Source: Methylobacter sp. (GTDB lineage Bacteria; Pseudomonadota; Gammaproteobacteria; Methylococcales; Methylomonadaceae). From it: a stretch of DNA of 64,000 bases. The stretch covers positions 18,651-82,650 of the forward strand of contig JAUXTH010000050.1 of the NCBI GenBank assembly GCA_030679035.1, written 5' to 3'. The notes beneath the pieces were generated by a model. That model was not told the DNA's origin. It made no database searches and worked only from the letters and a program-made list of their open reading frames with translations. The position numbers were made by a program, and so were the translations under genes. Shown here piece by piece: positions 35,877-44,782 of the stretch (the stretch's first letter is position 1; each line of letters opens with the position of its first letter).

Positions 35877-36206
35877 TTAAACGATACGTAAAAGCCGTCT
35901 GGTAAGCAGTGACTTCAAATCCCGTCGAGTATCGGTAATGATATGGATGTAGACGGTGTCGAGCCGCACTTCATAAATGATGCGATTCATTCCTGAAACA
36001 ACTTGCCGGTATTGGCTTAAACTAAGCTTTTCGAATTCTTCCGGGATAGAACCGGCATCAGGGAAGGTCTTCAGATTCAGGATAGACGTTTTGATCTTGT
36101 CATAGCTGTTCTGCCAAGTCTCGACAGAGAAATTCTTGATGATGTAATTCTTAAGTTCTTTCAGGTCATGCTCAGCCGATTCCAGCATGACGATTTTCAT
36201 GCTCAT
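35877..36206 (-). CDS. RelE/ParE-type toxin
   Basis: A 109-residue toxin of the RelE/ParE superfamily. The pattern is AEHDLKELKNYI ... SYDKIKTSILNLKTFPDAGSIPEE ... YRQVVSGMNRIIYEV, with a C-terminal DTRRDL basic patch. It either cleaves mRNA on ribosomes or blocks gyrase; sequence alone does not say which. It overlaps the antitoxin gene by 4 bases, the normal order (antitoxin first). Confidence 0.88.
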   Translation of the reverse strand: MSMKIVMLESAEHDLKELKNYIIKNFSVETWQNSYDKIKTSILNLKTFPDAGSIPEEFEKLSLSQYRQVVSGMNRIIYEVRLDTVYIHIITDTRRDLKSLLTRRLLRIV

Positions 36207-36466
36207 TGTTCGTCCAGTTCAGCAAACACATCCTCCGCATCACGGAATTTGCCTTGTTCGATCTCGCGATTTCCGAGCGCCAGAATCTTCAACAGAGCTA
36301 GCGTTTCCTCCTGCTCTTCGTAGCTCTTCACGTCCATGACAACAAGCTTGGCCTCGCCGTTTTGGGTGATCAGCAAAGGCTCACGGCTTTCCGAAAGCTC
36401 CCTGACAATCTCGGCTGTGTGGCTCTTGAGATAGCTGATAGGCTTGATACGGGATGAAAATTTCAT
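36203..36466 (-). CDS. PHD/YefM-type antitoxin
   Basis: An 87-residue antitoxin of the PHD/YefM family. The N-terminal DNA-binding part has IKPISYLKSHTAEIVRELSESREPLLITQNGEAKLVV, and the C-terminus is acidic and helical to wrap the toxin. It is co-transcribed with the toxin gene downstream. An inverted repeat just before it is a likely self-regulation site. Confidence 0.9.
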   Translation of the reverse strand: MKFSSRIKPISYLKSHTAEIVRELSESREPLLITQNGEAKLVVMDVKSYEEQEETLALLKILALGNREIEQGKFRDAEDVFAELDEQ

Positions 36467-36489
36467 GGTGGCGCTCTTGGCTGAGTTAA

Positions 36490-36517
36490 TGAGACTGATA
36501 TTAGTCTTAATTAAGTC
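36490..36517 (-). promoter_or_regulatory. Putative operator of the toxin-antitoxin pair
   Basis: AGACT, GATATT, AGTCT is an inverted repeat (36492-36507), followed by another AGTCT at 36513-36517, about 25-50 bp before the antitoxin start. Antitoxin repressors of this kind bind such symmetrical sites. Confidence 0.5.
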
Positions 36518-36554
36518 TTTCGTCCAGGGCGGTGAGGGTTAGAATAAACCTTCT

Positions 36555-38351
36555 TCATTGTGTCGGCCTTCGCGCCTCGCGGAACCATACCCGGTATTTC
36601 TCCATTTTCGCGCGCTGTTCCGCCGGCGCGTGGCGGCGGCAGGTGGAATATTCCTCCGTGCCCGGCTTCGCGCCCCAACGCATTTCGGCGCAGTCATTGG
36701 GATTATATGTCATTTCATAGGCTGGCTTCCGTGCCAGCACCTCGGCCACGGAAAGCTCCCACGGGCTGCCGTCCGTGCGCGTATAGCGGATGCTGCGTTC
36801 CTGGATGCGCATTGCATGGTACTGCTCAATTTCAGCCTTGGCCTGTTCGGGGTTCCTGCCGTTCATCACGAACAATTCGGGATGGCGCACGATCTTCTCG
36901 GGCAAGCCGTTCAGCACATTGATGGCGATGATCAGGCGCATGTCGCGGGAGGGCGTGGAGTAATCCTCCCAAGGGCCTATGGTCTGGAAAATCGCGGCGC
37001 CGCCAGGCATCGGGATGACGCTGCCGGGGTTTTTGCGGAAATACGCCTCGCCGTTTTCCACAGAGTTTACGCGGGTCTCGATTTGCTCGACCAATGCATC
37101 CAGCGTGGCTTCGTAAGCTTGCTTGGGTTCAAGGCCTTTGGGGTTGGCGAGCTTGGCCAGCCGGGCATAGAAATCGTCGGGGGAAAGTTGATCTTGCTCC
37201 AGGGAAAATGGGGCGAAGCTGGGCGTATCGATCAAGTCATCATTGGAGAGCGCCCGCAATCCGCCCGAGGCCGCGCGGGCCAAGGGGCGGAAAGCCTTGA
37301 AACCAGGCCCGGAGCCGGCGACGTTGGCGAACAGGAAAGTGCCTTCCCAGAACCGCTTGCGGGTGACCGAGTTGTCCGGCTGGGCATCGACGGCCAGCAA
37401 GATGCCGGGGCGGTCCGATGTCTGCGGCACCCATTCAACCAGCACCAGCACATGGCCGTAGGGATCGGCATAGACCGTCCCCGGCCAGAGCGTCTCCCGG
37501 TTGAGAGGGACGGGATACAGATCCGTGGATTCGTCCTCAAGCCCGGTTCGCGCCGAGCCCGAATGGACGGCATCCGCCAACTGCCGACTGACATTCCTGA
37601 AGTCGGCCTGCGAGTTGATGCCGTGGGTGAATTCGGTCTTGACGATGGCCGCGCCGCAATGCGGAGGCGCGTTGGCCGAACCACGCCCGCAGGCGCGGAA
37701 AGCGATTGGCAGGCCGACCTTCCAGGCAAAATAAGCCCGCAAGGTGTAGGGCAAGTCGGCACAATCGGGAGTTAATGGCAGGCCTTTGTCTTCGTTGAGG
37801 CCGAGATGGTTGTGCAGGAAGTTGCCCTCGGTGTTGCGCAACACCGGCTCCAGGGAAGCGAAGCTGAGGTTTTCCTCGGGCGGCGCACCAAACAACTCTT
37901 CGAGCCATGCAGAATAAAAAGCTTCGGTCGCAAGTCCCCACGCTTTGGGTTTTTCCTGTGTGCCTGATCCGCCGATGGTGAGTGGATGGCAGGCGGTAAG
38001 CTTGCCATCCAGGTCGGCTACCACCCGGTAATCCCCGTTGTTGAGCCCATCCAAAGCGGTGACCAAGCTCCAAGGCGGGCCGCCTCGGCGGTGGGATTGC
38101 AGGGGTATGCGCCGGCCTTGACTGTCGATCAGGGCCAGCTCCGACACGGGGCCGTCCGTGGACACGGCCATGATCTTGACCTGTTTATCTGCTTTGGGGT
38201 TGAGGGGCGAGATCCAGATATGCGTCTCGCCAGTTTCTTCGCATGAAAAATCATCGGCCAGCGCCACCGAAATGCTGGCCCATGCCAGCAGGCAAGCGAG
38301 AAAATGGTGAAAGATTTTGACTAAGGTTGTCATGCTCGCGCGTTTGTTCAT
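36555..38351 (-). CDS. Secreted protein of unknown function with cysteine-peptidase-like core
   Basis: A 598-residue protein with a signal peptide (hydrophobic run ending AWASISVALADD) and high GC content compared with its neighbours. A Cys at the start of a helix (LTPDCADLPYTLRAYFAWK, near residue 197) and a later His (YADPYGHVLVLVEW, near 303) resemble the papain/NlpC/transglutaminase-like catalytic pair. The N-terminal part looks like a beta-sandwich. The C-terminal third is helical with charged patches. I know no characterised relative. It is monocistronic, between a toxin-antitoxin pair and a glycosyltransferase. Confidence 0.7.
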   Translation of the reverse strand: MNKRASMTTLVKIFHHFLACLLAWASISVALADDFSCEETGETHIWISPLNPKADKQVKIMAVSTDGPVSELALIDSQGRRIPLQSHRRGGPPWSLVTALDGLNNGDYRVVADLDGKLTACHPLTIGGSGTQEKPKAWGLATEAFYSAWLEELFGAPPEENLSFASLEPVLRNTEGNFLHNHLGLNEDKGLPLTPDCADLPYTLRAYFAWKVGLPIAFRACGRGSANAPPHCGAAIVKTEFTHGINSQADFRNVSRQLADAVHSGSARTGLEDESTDLYPVPLNRETLWPGTVYADPYGHVLVLVEWVPQTSDRPGILLAVDAQPDNSVTRKRFWEGTFLFANVAGSGPGFKAFRPLARAASGGLRALSNDDLIDTPSFAPFSLEQDQLSPDDFYARLAKLANPKGLEPKQAYEATLDALVEQIETRVNSVENGEAYFRKNPGSVIPMPGGAAIFQTIGPWEDYSTPSRDMRLIIAINVLNGLPEKIVRHPELFVMNGRNPEQAKAEIEQYHAMRIQERSIRYTRTDGSPWELSVAEVLARKPAYEMTYNPNDCAEMRWGAKPGTEEYSTCRRHAPAEQRAKMEKYRVWFREARRPTQ

Positions 38352-38533
38352 TGATTACCTTTATAATTTGCTCGCCTTAACCGAACGCATTGGCAAAAGG
38401 CATCCAAAGAGTTGGTATGACAATGGTTATTTCCATACTAAATGTTAAAAATGAAACGTGGCAAAACTAAACTGACCGTCTGGTTTTGGCGGAAAGCGGA
38501 AAATTATAGTTTCAGACATCGTCAGCAAAAAGT

Positions 38534-39199
38534 CTAAATTATTTCTTTGCCATGTCGGGTCAAATCTGATCGGACACAGTTTGGCGGCGCCCGATAGCGT
38601 TCCAAATCCTCCGGCGTATCCAAATCCCACTGTTCGCTCAATTCGTGATGGCGAAGTTTATAACGTTCGATACGGTTGCGGGTTTCACCAAGCACCTGCG
38701 CCGTTCCCCAAGGCATGTTATCGAAGAGTTCCGGGTGAGGGCGGTTGAGCCCGATTAGCACGTAGCCGCCGTCTTCTGCGGGAGCTAACACGACGTCATT
38801 TTCCTTATTCAAGGCGGTTAGCGCTTGCTCCAGATCCTGTTCGGTTAATGACGGGCAATCGCAGCCCATTAATAAGGCGTGGGAGTAGTCGGCAAGCGCC
38901 GAGCGAAAAGCGTGGTGCATGCGTTCGCCTAAATCGGTTCCTTGTTGTTGCTTTAGAACTAACGGATAGGCGGCTTTCGATTCGCTAAAAAATACATGGT
39001 CGGTTGTTGGCGAGCACCAGAGTTGTACGGGGCATAAGTGGCTTTGCGTCGCCCGCTGGAGTGTTTTTGTGCTGAGTTCGATATGAAGCTCTGAGGCCTG
39101 TTCGGCGGTTAATTCCGGGATTAGGCGGGTTTTAACTTGGCCGGAAATCGGGGCTTTGCAGAAAATCATCAGGACGGCGTTGGGGTATTTGTAAGTCAT
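38534..39199 (-). CDS. TIGR04282 family (DUF2064) glycosyltransferase
   Basis: GT-A-like transferase of the family annotated as arsenosugar biosynthesis glycosyltransferase (TIGR04282). Features are LMIFCKAPISGQVKTRL at the N-terminus, LLMGCDCPSLTEQDLEQAL (Asp-x-Asp-like) and LAPAEDGGYVLIGL. Start set at 39199, giving MTYKYPNAVLMIF; an earlier in-frame ATG lacks support. Its usual partner TIGR04283 lies at 40288-40968, separated by a repeat and a sterol-desaturase gene. The arsenic link rests on the family name only. Confidence 0.87.
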   Translation of the reverse strand: MTYKYPNAVLMIFCKAPISGQVKTRLIPELTAEQASELHIELSTKTLQRATQSHLCPVQLWCSPTTDHVFFSESKAAYPLVLKQQQGTDLGERMHHAFRSALADYSHALLMGCDCPSLTEQDLEQALTALNKENDVVLAPAEDGGYVLIGLNRPHPELFDNMPWGTAQVLGETRNRIERYKLRHHELSEQWDLDTPEDLERYRAPPNCVRSDLTRHGKEII

Positions 39200-39258
39200 G
39201 ATTGATAAGTTACGGGCGATTAATGGAGCGTTTTTACGCAAAAGTATTTAAACAACGC

Positions 39259-39468
39259 GTCATCCCGGCAGGGAATGCCGGGATCCAAAAGCCATGGATG
39301 GCAATGCCCAATTAGGCCAAAAGTCTCGCCACACGAGACCGATTTTTGAGTTGTTTTTTCCATACGTTCACTTTAGCACATCCCTGTGATCTCGGTAATT
39401 GCTCCTGCATTACTCTACCTTCTGCATCCATGCAGTCGTGGATCCCGTCATTCCCTGCCGGGATGACG
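39259..39468. repeat. Terminal inverted-repeat element (CGTCATCCCGGCAGGGAATG)
   Basis: CGTCATCCCGGCAGGGAATG (39259-39278) is complementary to the right end CATTCCCTGCCGGGATGACG (39449-39468). The interior, about 170 bp, has no convincing gene. It fills most of the 309 bp gap 39200-39508. Confidence 0.85.
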
Positions 39469-39508
39469 ATATTACGATTTATGCGGTATCTCTATGGGGG
39501 GGGCGTAT

Positions 39509-40300
39509 TCAGCGTTTCCGCAACGCCTTAAACGGCAGTAGTAATAATTGTATAAAGCCTAATTCATGCTGCTCACGGAAAGGGCTTAACCCGATAGCCA
39601 TAGTCGTTTGCGACTGCTTGGGTTCGGCGACATAGGTTCTGCACAGTCTGTCCCAGCAGGAAATGGAAAAGCCGTAATTGCTGTCGGTTTCGGTCGGAAG
39701 GGTCGAGTGATGGATGCGGTGCATGTCCGGGGTGATGATCAGCCAGCGCAGTTTTTTATCGATCGCAGCAGGGATATTGATGTTGCTGTGGTTAAAGGTC
39801 GCCGCGCCGTTAAGGATGATTTCAAAAGCGATGACCGCCCACGGATTTGCGCCGATCAAGACAATGCACAGCACTTTGTACAGCATCGAAATCATGATCT
39901 CCAGCGGGTGAAAGCGCACGGCGGTGGTGGCATCGAACTCCAGGTCGGTGTGATGCACCTGATGCAAGCGCCAAAGCAGCGGCCATTTGTGCGAAACGAT
40001 GTGCTGGCAGTAAATGGCAAAATCGAGGAATAATAAAGTCACGGTAATCGACAGCCATTCGGGGGCGGGTACTTGATTTAGCAATCCGTAACCTTGGCCT
40101 GCGGCGGTTACGGCGCTCAGGTAGGCCATGCCGCCGATGGTCAAGCGCATGATTGCGATGTTGAATACGGCGAGCCCCAGGTTAACCGGCCAGCGTTGCT
40201 TGCGGCTGATCTGCCGGGCTCTTCTGGGGCTGACATATTCCCAGCCAATCATGATGCAGAAAATGCCCAGCGCGACGCTTAAACGGATTATGGTTTCCAA
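39509..40300 (-). CDS. Sterol desaturase / fatty acid hydroxylase family protein
   Basis: Membrane di-iron hydroxylase of the sterol desaturase family. The histidine clusters are HIVSHKW, HQVHH and HRIHHS, with several hydrophobic spans. I start it at the TTG at 40300 (LETIIRLSV), preceded by GGGGA, because the earlier ATG at 40414 lies deep inside the upstream gene in another frame. Substrate (sterol, hopanoid, fatty acid or other lipid) cannot be told. It overlaps the TIGR04283 gene by 13 bases and is likely co-transcribed with it. Confidence 0.87.
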   Translation of the reverse strand: METIIRLSVALGIFCIMIGWEYVSPRRARQISRKQRWPVNLGLAVFNIAIMRLTIGGMAYLSAVTAAGQGYGLLNQVPAPEWLSITVTLLFLDFAIYCQHIVSHKWPLLWRLHQVHHTDLEFDATTAVRFHPLEIMISMLYKVLCIVLIGANPWAVIAFEIILNGAATFNHSNINIPAAIDKKLRWLIITPDMHRIHHSTLPTETDSNYGFSISCWDRLCRTYVAEPKQSQTTMAIGLSPFREQHELGFIQLLLLPFKALRKR

Positions 40301-40968
40301 AACTGTCCCCTGGAATAAAGTGCGGCCAATAACTGCGGGTCTGCGCCAAAGAAGTAACGCAGGCGCAGACTCCACATCAGCAGTATAGTCCGGTAGATAC
40401 CGTAGCGCTTCCATCTTCGCCCGGAGCTGGTGACTTTGGCGCTAAGGCAAACCGGCGGACTGATTTTATTTAGCGCCTTACTCAAGGCGATGTCTTCCAT
40501 CAAGGCAATTTCGGGATATTGCCCCGCTGCTGCAAACGCTTCTTTTGTGACAAAAATGACTTGGTCGCCGGTGGCAATGCCGGTCAGGCGTGAACGCAGG
40601 TTCATCATCCAGGCGATGACTTTTAACATGAAATGATCGCCGCTTAATTGGATGTCGAAACGGCCCCATTGCTTGTAGTTGATGTGTTGTTCGATCAGCT
40701 GCAAGACGTGTTTGGGCAGGTGGGTATCGGCGTGCAGGAAGATCAACATATCCCCGCTGGCATGGCTTGCGCCGAGGTTCATTTGCCGGGCGCGGCCTTT
40801 TTCCGAGCTGATGATTTTGTCTGCCAAAGCGGCGGGGACGACAGGCTGTCCGTCGGTGGCATCGACAATAATGATTTCGCAGTTGTCGCGTAAAGGCTGC
40901 AACGGGAACAAACACGAGGCTATGGTTTTTTGTTCATTCAGGGTTGGGATGATGATCGAGAATTTCAT
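40288..40968 (-). CDS. TIGR04283 family glycosyltransferase
   Basis: Family 2 glycosyltransferase, start MKFSIIIPTLNEQKTI. It has the nucleotide-sugar DxD-like HADTHLP and the TIGR04283-type ending SSGRRWKRYGIYRTI. The family is annotated as arsenosugar biosynthesis-associated. The ATG at 40968 was chosen to match the family start; the frame is open 31 codons further upstream. Overlaps the desaturase gene, with the other partner TIGR04282 close by. The start of the gene is 186 bp downstream of ispG. Confidence 0.88.
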   Translation of the reverse strand: MKFSIIIPTLNEQKTIASCLFPLQPLRDNCEIIIVDATDGQPVVPAALADKIISSEKGRARQMNLGASHASGDMLIFLHADTHLPKHVLQLIEQHINYKQWGRFDIQLSGDHFMLKVIAWMMNLRSRLTGIATGDQVIFVTKEAFAAAGQYPEIALMEDIALSKALNKISPPVCLSAKVTSSGRRWKRYGIYRTILLMWSLRLRYFFGADPQLLAALYSRGQFWKP

Positions 40969-41107
40969 TGGAAGAATCACCTCGTTTGCGGTTCCCAAGC
41001 CCAATAGACTGTGAAAGTAAATCGTTTCACTAACCTCTTGGCAATAACTGCCTACATTCATGTAGGCAGCGCGCGTGAACTAACTTTCCGTATTGCCGGA
41101 TTTATTT

Positions 41108-41152
41108 GTAAGGGCGAATTTTATTCGCCCAAGGCGATTGAAATCGCCCTAC
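41108..41152. repeat. Twin hairpin repeat downstream of ispG
   Basis: GTAAGGGCGAA...TTCGCCC and GGCGATTGAAATCGCC are two adjacent hairpins, closed overall by GTA(A)GGGCGA and TCGCCCTAC. It lies two bases from the ispG stop and may act as its terminator. Confidence 0.75.
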
Positions 41153-41153
41153 A

Positions 41154-42371
41154 TTACGGCGCGTAATGCGTTTCAATATAGCGTTGCACGATTTCCTGAA
41201 ATTCTTCGGCGATTCTATCGCCTTTCAGCGTAACCGTTTTTTCGCCGTCTTCGTAAACCGGCGCTACCGGGGATTCGCCGGTGCCGGGCAGGCTGATGCC
41301 GATATTGGCGTTTTTGCTTTCACCCGGCCCGTTGACCACGCAACCCATGACCGCGACTTCCATGGCCTCAACGCCCGGATATTGGGTGCGCCAGACCGGC
41401 ATTTGATCGCGTAAATAGCTTTGGATGTCCATCGCCAGTTTTTGGAAATAATCGCTGGTGGTGCGGCCGCAACCGGGGCAGGAGATAACCATCGGCGTGA
41501 ATGAACGAAAGCCCATGGTTTGCAGAATTTCCTGGCCGACAATCACTTCCTGGGTTCTGGATGCGCCGGGTTCCGGCGTCAGGGAAATGCGGATGGTGTC
41601 GCCGATGCCTTGCTGCATCAACACCGACAAGGCGGCAGCCGAAGAGACGATGCCTTTGGAGCCCATGCCTGCTTCGGTCAATCCCAAATGCAACGCATAA
41701 TCGCAACGGCTGGAAAGATCCTGATAGATATTGATCAATTCCTGCACATTGCTGATTTTGCAGGACAGGATGATTTTGTTTTTGCCCAGCCCAAGTTCCT
41801 CGGCTTTGGCGGCGCTTTCAAGCGCCGACAATACGATCGCTTTGCGGGTTACGGCGGCCAAAGGCTCGGGTGTTTTCAGGCTTCTGTTTTCATCCAGCAA
41901 GCGGGTCAACACCGCTTGATCCAAGCTGCCGCCGTTGACGCCGATGCGTACCGGTTTGTTGTACTGGCAGGCAAATTCAATCATTTGCTGGAATTGTGGG
42001 TCACGGCTTTTGCCGCGGCCTACGTTGCCTGGATTGATGCGGTATTTGTCCAGAGCCTGGGCGCAGTCCGGGTATTTTTCCAGCAGTTTATGGCCGTTAA
42101 AATGGAAGTCGCCGACGATCGGAGTCGAGTTACCTTTTTTATCCAACTGATTGCGGATTTCGGCAACGGCTGCTGCCGCTTCCTCGGAGTTAACCGTGAT
42201 GCGGACAAGCTCGGAACCGGCAGCGGCCAGTTCGATGATTTGGTTAACGGTTGCAGTAATGTTGGCGGTGTCGGTATTGGTCATCGACTGAACGACAATA
42301 GGAGCGCCGCCGCCGACTTTAACGTCGCCGACTAAAACTTGGTGGGTGATTTTTCTAAGGCTAATGGACAT
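41154..42371 (-). CDS. ispG: 4-hydroxy-3-methylbut-2-en-1-yl diphosphate synthase
   Basis: Iron-sulfur enzyme of the MEP isoprenoid pathway that forms HMBPP from MEcPP. The N-terminal TIM barrel has the signature [13 protein letters not shown]. The C-terminal domain has the [4Fe-4S] cysteines in SCPGCGRT and [11 protein letters not shown] prefer the ATG at 42371 (MSISLRKI), one codon after a less likely start at 42377. About 406 residues, the short bacterial form. Confidence 0.96.
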   Translation of the reverse strand: MSISLRKITHQVLVGDVKVGGGAPIVVQSMTNTDTANITATVNQIIELAAAGSELVRITVNSEEAAAAVAEIRNQLDKKGNSTPIVGDFHFNGHKLLEKYPDCAQALDKYRINPGNVGRGKSRDPQFQQMIEFACQYNKPVRIGVNGGSLDQAVLTRLLDENRSLKTPEPLAAVTRKAIVLSALESAAKAEELGLGKNKIILSCKISNVQELINIYQDLSSRCDYALHLGLTEAGMGSKGIVSSAAALSVLMQQGIGDTIRISLTPEPGASRTQEVIVGQEILQTMGFRSFTPMVISCPGCGRTTSDYFQKLAMDIQSYLRDQMPVWRTQYPGVEAMEVAVMGCVVNGPGESKNANIGISLPGTGESPVAPVYEDGEKTVTLKGDRIAEEFQEIVQRYIETHYAP

Positions 42372-42458
42372 ATACAAAATCTTTTGAAAAAGGTTACAGT
42401 TATCTGGAAGAATGTTGTTAAATTATACGCCGATACAGGCCATTGAATAGAGTTTAGT

Positions 42459-43187
42459 GTGAGGATAAATTATTTTTCCGATATACATTTGGAGTTTGGA
42501 GCGCTGGAAGCGCCGGATAATGACGCCGACATTATTGTCGCGGCGGGCGATATCGGCATCAATATGCAAGGCGTTGACTGGCTTAAAACACTGGATAAAC
42601 CGGTTATTTATATTGCCGGTAATCACGAATTTTATGGACAGGAATATCAGCAAACGTTGCAGTCGATTCGTAAGCAATGCGCCGGCAGCAATGTGCATTT
42701 TCTTGAGAACGACTGTTTTGTATTTCAGGATGTGCGCTTTTTAGGCTGTACGCTCTGGACCGATCTGTTTGCTGAAGGCGATCAAAAGGCAGCAGCTTTG
42801 GGCAAGGCTTTAAATGATTTCAGGCGAATTCAATTTGATAATAAGCCTTTTGATACTAAAAAGTTTAGCCGTTTGCATAAAGGTTCAAAGATTTGGCTGG
42901 AATTGCAATTAGACCAGCCGTTTTCAGGAAAAACGGTCGTCATAACTCATCATGCGCCTTCTCAGTGGAGCTGGAATGAGTCGCCCCATGAGCTTAAGAA
43001 ACTGGCCTATTGCAATGACCTGAAATCGCTGCTGCATGAATACGAGATTGCGGCCTGGTTCCATGGTCATGTGCACAGTCAGGCGGATTACCGTATAGCG
43101 GGCGCCAGGATATTATGCAATCCCAGAGGTTATTTCGGTGCAAAAGTTGTACCCGATTTCGATAGGAACAGGACGGTTGATATTTAG
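42459..43187 (+). CDS. Metallophosphoesterase
   Basis: Calcineurin-like phosphoesterase of 242 residues with the metal motifs FSDIHLEF (DxH), AAGDIG (GD), AGNHEFYG (GNHE), ITHHAPS (H) and FHGHVHSQADYRI (GHxH). It starts with GTG (MRINYFSD). Substrate is unknown; related proteins hydrolyse nucleotides or unidentified phosphoesters. It is monocistronic, divergent from ispG with about 85 bp between. Confidence 0.9.
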   Translation: MRINYFSDIHLEFGALEAPDNDADIIVAAGDIGINMQGVDWLKTLDKPVIYIAGNHEFYGQEYQQTLQSIRKQCAGSNVHFLENDCFVFQDVRFLGCTLWTDLFAEGDQKAAALGKALNDFRRIQFDNKPFDTKKFSRLHKGSKIWLELQLDQPFSGKTVVITHHAPSQWSWNESPHELKKLAYCNDLKSLLHEYEIAAWFHGHVHSQADYRIAGARILCNPRGYFGAKVVPDFDRNRTVDI

Positions 43188-43514
43188 ACTTGTGTCGGCT
43201 GTCGATTGGGAGTTAAAGGTAACTCCTCATTCCCAGAGGTATTGAATAAAATAGCACGCAGATGCCAAAAGTAGGCGCCTCCAGGCGACATGGATTTAAC
43301 GGGTAAAATGGAGCTTTTATAAAGTCCGGTTTAGTGTAGCCATTTCAGTGCAGACTGCGTATGCCCGTTTTCCTCTTGCGGTGACGCGGATTGAAGATTT
43401 TTATCTTCAATCCGCCCTCTACCGATCCCCTCTGCCAGTCTTTATAACGCCTATTACTGCTTACCTGTACAAAACAGGCAACTTAAGACAGTGACGCAGC
43501 GCGCGGAAGCGCTG
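43188..43514. other. Gene-free region with hairpins
   Basis: Apart from the 27 bp repeat, this 327 bp gap holds a perfect hairpin (GCGGATTGAAGAT and ATCTTCAATCCGC, 43386-43415), a small one (CCTGTacaaaACAGG), and a GC-rich one at 43498-43515 next to the bamE stop. I see no gene. Confidence 0.6.
43264..43290. repeat. Dispersed 27 bp repeat, copy 2
   Basis: GCCAAAAGTAGGCGCCTCCA then GGCGACA. It is the reverse complement of the centre of the bioB-bioF element (4766-4793), with one base difference. Confidence 0.85.
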
Positions 43515-44072
43515 CTAAAGCGGTAGTTGATCTTTTGATGACTCCGATGATGGTTTTGAATTTGATTTCTCAGACTTAGACGAATCATCAATGCCGTCAT
43601 AGCCAAACAGGCCGGTGATCATTTCCCACAGGGTTTTTTCAAGATCGCGCTTGGGCACTTCGACGGTGGTTTCATCCGATGCTTTAATGACCGGAACTTC
43701 GCTGGGTTTGAAATCGCCTTGCACGCCGATTAGCTGATCGTTTTCAAAGTATAATGAAATTCTTTTTTGCAGCCTGTCGCCACCTTCAACTTGCGCCGAA
43801 TAGAGGTAGTCCCAACGCTTCGGGTGAAAAGCATCAACCAGCATCGGTGAGCCCATGATGTACAGCACCTGGCGTTTGTTCATGTTGGGTCTGAGTTGGT
43901 CGATCATGGCTTGATCGACGATATTGCCTTGCTGGACATCCACGGTATAGACGCCGGGCAGGTTGGTCAGAATGGTGGTGCACGAGGCGAGTGTCAGACT
44001 TGCTAAGACTGCAAGGATACAGAGGGTGAAGCGACTGTTGGATAGATTTAAAGCAAAAAGCGGCTTTCTCAT
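43515..44072 (-). CDS. bamE: Outer membrane assembly lipoprotein BamE
   Basis: Small lipoprotein of the BAM complex, which inserts beta-barrel proteins into the outer membrane. The lipobox is LASC (Cys about residue 30), followed by a BamE/SmpA domain ([37 protein letters not shown]). A C-terminal extension of about 50 residues rich in Ser, Lys and Asp is longer than in E. coli. It is divergent from fur, the standard gammaproteobacterial order. Confidence 0.94.
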   Translation of the reverse strand: MRKPLFALNLSNSRFTLCILAVLASLTLASCTTILTNLPGVYTVDVQQGNIVDQAMIDQLRPNMNKRQVLYIMGSPMLVDAFHPKRWDYLYSAQVEGGDRLQKRISLYFENDQLIGVQGDFKPSEVPVIKASDETTVEVPKRDLEKTLWEMITGLFGYDGIDDSSKSEKSNSKPSSESSKDQLPL

Positions 44073-44208
44073 TGGAGGCTGCGGGTATGTTGAAAATATA
44101 AAATCATACAGGATGTTAAAGGATTATCCTATAAAACTGTCATGCGCGGTCTGCTAAAAAAAGGCTACAATGGGCGCAGTTTTGTATAAAGCGCACAAGC
44201 GGAGATTG

Positions 44209-44628
44209 ATGTTGGAAACCCATGATTTAAGGAATGCAGGCCTGAAGGTGACTTTGCCTAGGGTCAAGATTCTGCAAATTTTAGAAACGCAGGTTAATGA
44301 TCGCCATTTAACCGCTGAACAAATTTATAAAATTCTGCTGAGCGAAGAGGAAGAAATCGGCTTGGCTACGGTTTATCGCGTGTTAACCCAGTTTGAGGCG
44401 GCGGGACTGGTGACCCGGCATCACTTTGAAGGCGGCAATTCTGTTTTTGAACTGGATAAAGGTACTCATCACGATCACATTCTCTGCATGAACTGCGGCA
44501 AGGTCGATGAATTTACCGATGAGGTTATTGAGGCTCGGCAAAAAGAAATTGCAGCAAAACTGGGCTATGAATTGACCGACCACGGCCTTTATTTATACGG
44601 TTTTTGCTCTCAGTGCAGGAAATCCTGA
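44209..44628 (+). CDS. fur: Ferric uptake regulator
   Basis: Iron-responsive repressor of iron uptake genes. It has the winged-helix domain (GLKVTLPRVKILQIL), the metal-binding HHDHILCMNCGKVDEF and the C-terminal CSQC pair. I chose the ATG at 44209 after a GGAG ribosome-binding site (MLETHDLRNAGLK); an upstream ATG at 44170 would add 13 residues not typical of Fur. About 139 residues. Promoter elements are likely within the 137 bp shared with bamE; a TACAAT at 44166-44171 could be its -10. Confidence 0.95.
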   Translation: MLETHDLRNAGLKVTLPRVKILQILETQVNDRHLTAEQIYKILLSEEEEIGLATVYRVLTQFEAAGLVTRHHFEGGNSVFELDKGTHHDHILCMNCGKVDEFTDEVIEARQKEIAAKLGYELTDHGLYLYGFCSQCRKS

Positions 44629-44670
44629 TGTATAACTACTCGGTGCCAGCGAATGCAATGGAACGCGGAT

Positions 44671-44696
44671 GCCAAAAGTAGGCGCCTCTAGGCGAC
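44671..44696. repeat. Dispersed 27 bp repeat, copy 3
   Basis: GCCAAAAGTAGGCGCCTCTA then GGCGAC, in the same orientation as the copy at 43264 and identical to the reverse complement of the copy at 4766-4793. Confidence 0.85.
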
Positions 44697-44782
44697 GCAG
44701 ATAATTATGATTAATTAAGATTTTTCTTTGAATTATCAGCGTTCTATTTTTGGTTTTTTAATTATTTAAAATTATAAGCTTC

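Noticed and set aside
36558..37775. 405-codon plus-strand open frame
   Set aside because: Antisense to the GC-rich secreted-protein gene; no ribosome-binding site or recognisable protein, whereas the minus strand has a signal peptide and domain-like structure.
41520..42335. 271-codon plus-strand open frame over ispG
   Set aside because: Pure shadow of ispG, which is unmistakable on the minus strand.
43386..43415. Perfect hairpin considered as a terminator for the phosphoesterase gene
   Set aside because: No T run follows on either strand and it is 200 bp from the stop codon; kept only as a feature of the gap.
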